A program made the translations under genes and the position numbers. 64,000 bases of DNA from an uncultured Acidobacteriaceae bacterium (lineage in GTDB: Bacteria > Acidobacteriota > Terriglobia > Terriglobales > Acidobacteriaceae): contig CALFMO010000042.1 in NCBI GenBank assembly GCA_937879855.1, positions 61,046 to 125,045 of the forward strand, read 5' to 3'. The notes under the pieces are model-generated. The model had not been told where the DNA came from. It saw only the letters and a program-made list of their open reading frames with translations, and ran no database searches. How positions within the stretch are numbered: the first letter of the stretch is position 1; every line of letters starts with the position of its first letter. This document shows positions 59,941 to 64,000 of the stretch, piece after piece.

Positions 59941-61056
59941 ATGAGCGTGGCACAAGAAACACCGATCAAAGCAGCGGAGCCGAGGCATGTCCGTCCGCCG
60001 CAACGCAACGGACGCTGGTCCGGCTATCGTCATCTGCTGATGGCGCGCATGCTGGAGCTGAAGCGCGAGCCGGAAGTTGTCTTCTGGGTTTTCGTCTTCC
60101 CGCTTCTGCTCGCGCTTGGCTTGGGCATTGCCTTCCGCAATAAACCGGCAGACATTGTTTCGGTGGCCCTTGTCGCAGGTTCTGGCTCGCAAGATGTACA
60201 AACGCTGCTGGCGCGTTCCCCGCAACATGACCTTTTCAAAATTCAGACATTGAATGCTGATGAGGCGCTGAAAGGATTCCGCCTGGGTAAGTTCGATATC
60301 GTGATCCAGCCAAATGGCAACGGAGGCTTAGAGTACCAATACGATCCGGCGCGCCCGGAAAGCGTGCTGGCGAAAGCCGAAGTCAACGACGCACTGCAAA
60401 CCGCCGCCGGCCGCAAGGACTTGGTAGACACGAAGGCAGTCACGTCCTCCGAGCCCGGCTCGCGCTACATCGATTTCCTCATCCCCGGCCTGTTAGGCAT
60501 GAACCTGATGAACTCCGGCATGTGGGGCATAGGGTTTGCCCTGGTGGATATGCGCCAGCGAAAGCTGCTCAAACGTTTCGTGGGCACGCCCATGCGCCGC
60601 GGAGATTTCCTGCTGGCGATGATGAGCAGTCGCCTGGTACTGATGGTTATTGAGGTTGGACTGCTGCTGCTGTTTGGCGTCTTTTTCTTTCACATTCGCG
60701 TTCTCGGGTCCGTATTCTCGATTGCTCTGCTGGGAGCCTTGGGAGCGCTGACCTTCGGAGGCGTCGGCCTGCTCACTGCAAGCCGCGCGCAGAAAATCGA
60801 GAGTGTCAGCGGCCTGATCAACCTCGTGATGATGCCCATGTGGATCTTCTCGGGCGTGTTTTTTTCCTACGAGCGCTTTCCTTCCGTGATCCATCCGTTA
60901 ATCAAAGCGTTGCCGCTGACCGCGCTGAATGACGCACTCCGCGCCTGTATTTTGGAGGGCACTCCATTGTTGCACCAGTGGTCGCGCTTGTTAGTGCTTG
61001 CAGTATGGGGCGGAGTCTCATTTGTGATGGCGATGAAGTGGTTCCGCTGGGCCTAG
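59941..61056 (+). CDS. ABC-2 type transporter permease
   Basis: This 371-residue protein has one N-terminal helix (VVFWVFVFPLLLALGLGIAF), an extracellular domain (about 65-185, DALQTAAGRKDLVDT), and five C-terminal helices of the ABC2_membrane_3/YhgE type: FLIPGLLGMNLMNSGMWGIGFA, LFGVFFFHIRVLGSVFSIAL, FSGVFFSYERFPSVIHPLIKALPLT. The large N-terminal periplasmic loop and the FVGTPMRRGDFLLAMM motif are typical. It is the membrane partner of the ATPase at 58134. Eight-base gap to the thioredoxin gene. Substrate unknown. Confidence 0.92.
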   Translation: MSVAQETPIKAAEPRHVRPPQRNGRWSGYRHLLMARMLELKREPEVVFWVFVFPLLLALGLGIAFRNKPADIVSVALVAGSGSQDVQTLLARSPQHDLFKIQTLNADEALKGFRLGKFDIVIQPNGNGGLEYQYDPARPESVLAKAEVNDALQTAAGRKDLVDTKAVTSSEPGSRYIDFLIPGLLGMNLMNSGMWGIGFALVDMRQRKLLKRFVGTPMRRGDFLLAMMSSRLVLMVIEVGLLLLFGVFFFHIRVLGSVFSIALLGALGALTFGGVGLLTASRAQKIESVSGLINLVMMPMWIFSGVFFSYERFPSVIHPLIKALPLTALNDALRACILEGTPLLHQWSRLLVLAVWGGVSFVMAMKWFRWA

Positions 61057-61096
61057 TTGAAAAAATCAATTTGAGGCTGGAAGAAAAGAGTCCTGA

Positions 61097-61163
61097 ACCA
61101 CGAAGGACACGAAGGCATTCGTGGGCTTAGTTTTCCTTCGTGATACTTCGTGTCCTTCGTGGT
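61097..61163. repeat. Inverted repeat of 'CGAAGGACACGAAGG' type
   Basis: Perfect 18-bp arms at 61097-61114 and 61146-61163 are followed inside by a looser continuation of the stem. The arm sequence is shared with the repeat at 49869-49953. It could serve as a terminator for the ABC operon, although no T run follows. Confidence 0.85.
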
Positions 61164-61294
61164 AAGGGCTGTTAAAAGCCAGCTAGTAGCGAGAAGTTCT
61201 AAGTTTGGAAAAGAGCCCCGCGAAAGCCTCGCCCGCACGACATGAATAGAAGTTACGAACGAGGCCATTTGCGGTGCTTGCGAAATGACTGCAC

Positions 61295-61525
61295 TTACGA
61301 TTTGGCTAGCTTGGCGGCTTGCTTCCGCACTTTCGCCCAGCGTAGCCGTTGCGCGTCGGCTATCCGCTTGCGGGCTTCTTTGCTCAAGGTACGTCCGGTT
61401 CTCTTGAGCGTTTTCCCGCCAGCATGGCCTAACGCGTCCAGCGCTTTCCCTACTCTGCCCATCTCCTTTTCAAGACGGGAGTACTCACTCCGCAGGGAAC
61501 TGACTACCTTGTTCAGGTTGGCCAT
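61295..61525 (-). CDS. Small basic coiled-coil/DNA-binding-type protein
   Basis: This 76-residue protein has a helical N-half (ANLNKVVSSLRSEYSRLEKEM) and a strongly basic C-half with the motif LSKEARKRIADAQRLRWAKV. This motif is common in small bacterial proteins of unknown function and resembles nucleic-acid-binding NUMOD/SAP-like segments. GAGGGGG lies seven bases before the ATG. Possibly a nucleoid-associated or regulatory protein; no partner nearby. Confidence 0.7.
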   Translation of the reverse strand: MANLNKVVSSLRSEYSRLEKEMGRVGKALDALGHAGGKTLKRTGRTLSKEARKRIADAQRLRWAKVRKQAAKLAKS

Positions 61526-61597
61526 CAATTACCCCCTCGTAAGTCAAGATAACATGGAAGACTAATAAGTCTAGAAAGATTAGTGATGGCTGCCGCA

Positions 61598-62248
61598 CTA
61601 TTGCGACGCGACCGTCAGCCGTATCAGCCCCTGAACCTTGCTCCAGTCGTCGGTTTCGCGATTGAAAATCACCCTCCGCCGTGATCCAGAATATCGAGTA
61701 TCCAGCAGATGGAACTTGAGGATCGTATTCACCTGCGCGCCGGTGGCGTAATCATAGTCTCTTCTATAGGTCACGCCGTTGCAGACATACAAGTGAGAAT
61801 TCCATTCGAACAGCGTAGCGTGCTTGTCGCGTAATGTAGCGATCAACACGCTGGCATTAATCGTAGGCGGGTCAGAGTATTCCGCTGAAACCATGATCGG
61901 GCGGCCGTCGCTTAACAGGTGCCGCCCCTGCAGTTCATCGGCGACATCCTTTAAAGACAGCGGATCGGCCCGTTCAACACTGTCCCCGAGCGCAGAGTCC
62001 GCGCCGCAGCACACGCTCTTGTCGTGCACGATGATAGCCAGCGATGTCAACAGCACATCCATTGACTGATGAGACGGCGCTACGAACACCGGCAGGCCGC
62101 TGACGCGGACTTCTTGAATGGAGACATACGTACCTGCTTGTCCGAGGCAAATAACCGTTAAGCACGACACCGCCAGGAATTCGACGAAGCAGCGGAACAA
62201 CGACGAAAGCGAACGAAGGCAGGTCACGAATGAACTCCTGACCACCAC
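61598..62248 (-). CDS. Secreted hypothetical protein
   Basis: The 216-residue protein has an N-terminal hydrophobic signal (FVEFLAVSCLTVICLGQAG) and a mostly beta mature part with paired cysteines (KSVCCGADS, LYVCNGV). It includes LKDVADELQGRHLLSDGRPI and RVIFNRETDDWSKVQGLIRL. No family recognised. The start is the first of two tandem GTG codons; an internal start is possible. It lies six bases downstream of the amidase gene on the same strand. Confidence 0.6.
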   Translation of the reverse strand: MVVRSSFVTCLRSLSSLFRCFVEFLAVSCLTVICLGQAGTYVSIQEVRVSGLPVFVAPSHQSMDVLLTSLAIIVHDKSVCCGADSALGDSVERADPLSLKDVADELQGRHLLSDGRPIMVSAEYSDPPTINASVLIATLRDKHATLFEWNSHLYVCNGVTYRRDYDYATGAQVNTILKFHLLDTRYSGSRRRVIFNRETDDWSKVQGLIRLTVASQ

Positions 62249-62254
62249 TGGATC

Positions 62255-63907
62255 TTAGTCCACTCGGACAGTCGGTAGGTATCGCGGCGCCTGTCGCGCC
62301 TTGGTGGCCTGCTCAAACGAATACGCCAGTTTGATCAAGGTGGGCTCGCTCCAGGCGCGACCAAAGAATGAGATACCAACCGGCAGTCCAAAAATAAAAC
62401 CAGCGGTCACGTTGATATTCGGATAGCCCGCTACAGCAGGAGCATTGGAACTTCCGCCCGAGAAGTGATCGCCGGTGACAAGATCCGTAAGCCACGCCGG
62501 ACCTCCGGTAGGAGCGACAATTGCGTCCAGATGATTCTTGTCCATGACTGCGTCAATGCCTTCCTTGCCTGCCAGTTGGTGATTCTTCGCCAGCGCGTCG
62601 AGGTATTGCTTGTCAGTAAGCGCTCCTTTGGATTGCGCTTTCAGGAATAAGTCCTGGCCGAAGTAGCGCATCTCTTTCTCACGATCGCGATCGTTGAACT
62701 CGATGACGTCCTTCAGCGTCCGCACCGGAGCACTGGGTCCGAGTCGAGCGAGATAGGCGTTTAGATCAGCTTTCAATTCGTACAGGAGAACGATTGCTTC
62801 GGTTTCGTCGAACTTTCCATGTGTCTCGAGATCGGCGGGATCGACCAGCGTGGCGCCCTGCTTCTTGAGCACATCGAGAGCTTGTCCCATGAGTGCGTCC
62901 ACCGCGTCGCTGAAGCCGAAATACTTGCGGGCGACTCCGATGCGCGCGCCCTTTAGGCCGTTAGGATCGCAAAATTTTGCGTAATCCGGTTGCGTTTTGC
63001 CGGCGCTGGCCGCCGTCGCCGAATCTTCCGGATCAACTCCCGTCAGCGCACTTAGCAGGATCGCGGCGTCGCGCACCGTGCGGCACATCGGGCCAGCGCC
63101 ATCCTGACTGTGCGAAATCGGGATAATTCCCGTGCGGCTCACGAGGCCAACGGTCGGCTTGATCCCCGCCAGGCCGTTCGCGGATGAAGGACAGACGATC
63201 GATCCATCGGTCTCCGTCCCAATGCCGCAAGCGGCAAGATTCGCGGAAATGCCAGCGCCTGTGCCAGAACTCGATCCGCAGGCATTGCGGTCGAGCGCAT
63301 AGGGATTTTTGGTCAGCCCGCCGCGCCCGCTCCATCCGCTGGTGGAATGGCTGGAGCGGGTGTTGGCCCACTCGCTCAGGTTCGTCTTGCCCAGAATGAC
63401 CGCGCCCGCCGCCCGCAGACGCTGCGCCACGAAAGAATCTTTCGGCGGTCTCGAGCCGAGCAGGGCCAGCGACCCAGCCGTCGTCATCATGCGATCCGCC
63501 GTATCGATGTTGTCTTTGATCAATACCGGAATACCATGCAGCGGGCCGCGCGGTCCTTTGGTTTTGCGTTCCTGGTCGAGCGCATCGGCAATAGAGAGCG
63601 CATCGGGATTGAGTTCGATAATCGCATTTACCGCCGGACCGTGCTTGTCGATCTCATCGATGCGCGCCAGATATTTCTCGGCCAGCGCTCGCGCGGTAAA
63701 TCGACCCGACTTCATCCCATCCTGCAGTTCCGTAATCGTGATCTCATCCAATTCGAAAGGCTTGGCGTCAGCAGGCCGGGGCGCCGGCGAAATGATCTCT
63801 CGCCCCGCTCCCAGCGCAGGATAGAGCACTGCCCCCGCACCGGCGCTCAGAGCGGTCTGCAGAAACGAACGCCGATCGGTGGAAGATGAGAAAGGTTTTC
63901 TAAACAT
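62255..63907 (-). CDS. Tat-exported amidase-signature enzyme
   Basis: This 550-residue protein has a twin-arginine-like signal (DRRSFLQTALSAGAGAVLYP, residues 11-30), then the amidase-signature core. The catalytic Ser-cisSer-Lys triad is visible: K131 in PVLIKDNID, the SSS cluster at 212-214 in CGSSSGTGAG, and nucleophile S236 in GTETDGSIVCPSS. Family members hydrolyse amides; gatA-type members act in tRNA amidation, but the export signal and size indicate a periplasmic amide hydrolase. The closing segment WSEPTLIKLAYSFEQAT is typical. A secreted unknown gene follows it closely. Confidence 0.93.
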   Translation of the reverse strand: MFRKPFSSSTDRRSFLQTALSAGAGAVLYPALGAGREIISPAPRPADAKPFELDEITITELQDGMKSGRFTARALAEKYLARIDEIDKHGPAVNAIIELNPDALSIADALDQERKTKGPRGPLHGIPVLIKDNIDTADRMMTTAGSLALLGSRPPKDSFVAQRLRAAGAVILGKTNLSEWANTRSSHSTSGWSGRGGLTKNPYALDRNACGSSSGTGAGISANLAACGIGTETDGSIVCPSSANGLAGIKPTVGLVSRTGIIPISHSQDGAGPMCRTVRDAAILLSALTGVDPEDSATAASAGKTQPDYAKFCDPNGLKGARIGVARKYFGFSDAVDALMGQALDVLKKQGATLVDPADLETHGKFDETEAIVLLYELKADLNAYLARLGPSAPVRTLKDVIEFNDRDREKEMRYFGQDLFLKAQSKGALTDKQYLDALAKNHQLAGKEGIDAVMDKNHLDAIVAPTGGPAWLTDLVTGDHFSGGSSNAPAVAGYPNINVTAGFIFGLPVGISFFGRAWSEPTLIKLAYSFEQATKARQAPRYLPTVRVD

Positions 63908-63978
63908 GTTGTGGGAGGTCCTCGAACGAAACGAACATACTAAAGCAGCGCCCAGAAAATTGCAGGGTGTGCGATTAG

Positions 63979-64000
63979 GTAGCGCCGGCGTCCCGCCGGC
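63979..64000. repeat. GC-rich palindromic element (cut by window end)
   Basis: The 22 visible bases are identical to 14492-14513, the first hairpin (GCCGGCGTCCCGCCGGC) of the element in the Rieske-cytochrome b gap. Confidence 0.85.

Noticed and set aside
1..64000. tRNA, rRNA, CRISPR, prophage or complete IS elements
   Set aside because: No cloverleaf with the usual conserved arms, no rRNA-like stretch, no repeat-spacer array and no transposase or integrase reading frame was recognised.

Overview
The window looks like a chromosomal segment of an Acidobacteriota bacterium, probably near Candidatus Koribacter or related soil lineages. This is inferred from gene content and repeat style, not from a marker gene. 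Supporting features are a very large Oar-like TonB-dependent receptor with an N-terminal carboxypeptidase-regulatory domain, an ECF sigma factor paired with a serine/threonine kinase-TPR protein, a cytochrome bc cluster carrying a giant multiheme cytochrome c, moderately high GC, frequent GTG/TTG starts, and many small palindromic intergenic repeats. No rRNA, tRNA, CRISPR array, prophage or complete insertion sequence was seen.

Layout. 1-3 kb holds a truncated TonB C-terminus, a zinc-ribbon protein, ssb, a lipoprotein that appears frameshifted, a ferredoxin and a VOC protein. 3-16.3 kb is one long minus-strand respiratory block. In transcription order it encodes ferrochelatase, Rieske protein, two cytochrome b halves, a 1088-residue eight-haem cytochrome c, a cupredoxin-like lipoprotein, heme A synthase, an ABC-2 exporter with a small membrane partner, a DUF420 protein, a small unknown protein, and a HEAT-repeat protein with an internal lipoyl-like segment. 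Together these cover haem supply, quinol oxidation, periplasmic electron transfer and oxidase assembly. No oxidase subunits are present.

16.5-31.9 kb carries a duplicated-domain secreted protein, isocitrate dehydrogenase, nrdR, metH, nuoI, an S1/P1 nuclease, the Oar-like receptor, several small genes and ubiD. 32-46 kb carries hydrolases, two orphan MacB-type permeases, a PRC/MgtE-N/CBS protein, a metallo-beta-lactamase-fold protein, a di-haem peroxidase-like protein, the kinase/sigma pair, an Nramp-family transporter with unusual metal-site motifs, a Nudix hydrolase and a GAF protein. 46-52.5 kb carries a BtuF-like protein, an IscU/SufU-like scaffold, a HAD phosphatase, molybdenum-cofactor maturation genes (MocA-like, XdhC), a zinc-type dehydrogenase and a metallophosphoesterase. 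52.7-64 kb carries an orphan nuoB, secreted and membrane unknowns, a transglutaminase-like protein, an ABC ATPase-thioredoxin-permease operon and a Tat-type amidase.

The most distinctive signal is a family of GC-rich palindromic elements (hairpins of 7-9 bp). They lie in gaps and also occur in frame inside two metabolic genes, metH and ubiD, where they encode extra peptides, much like Rickettsia palindromic elements. Other points are AT-rich inverted repeats at junctions of the respiratory block, two apparently leaderless Fe-S genes, a likely CTG start for heme A synthase, and small broken genes.
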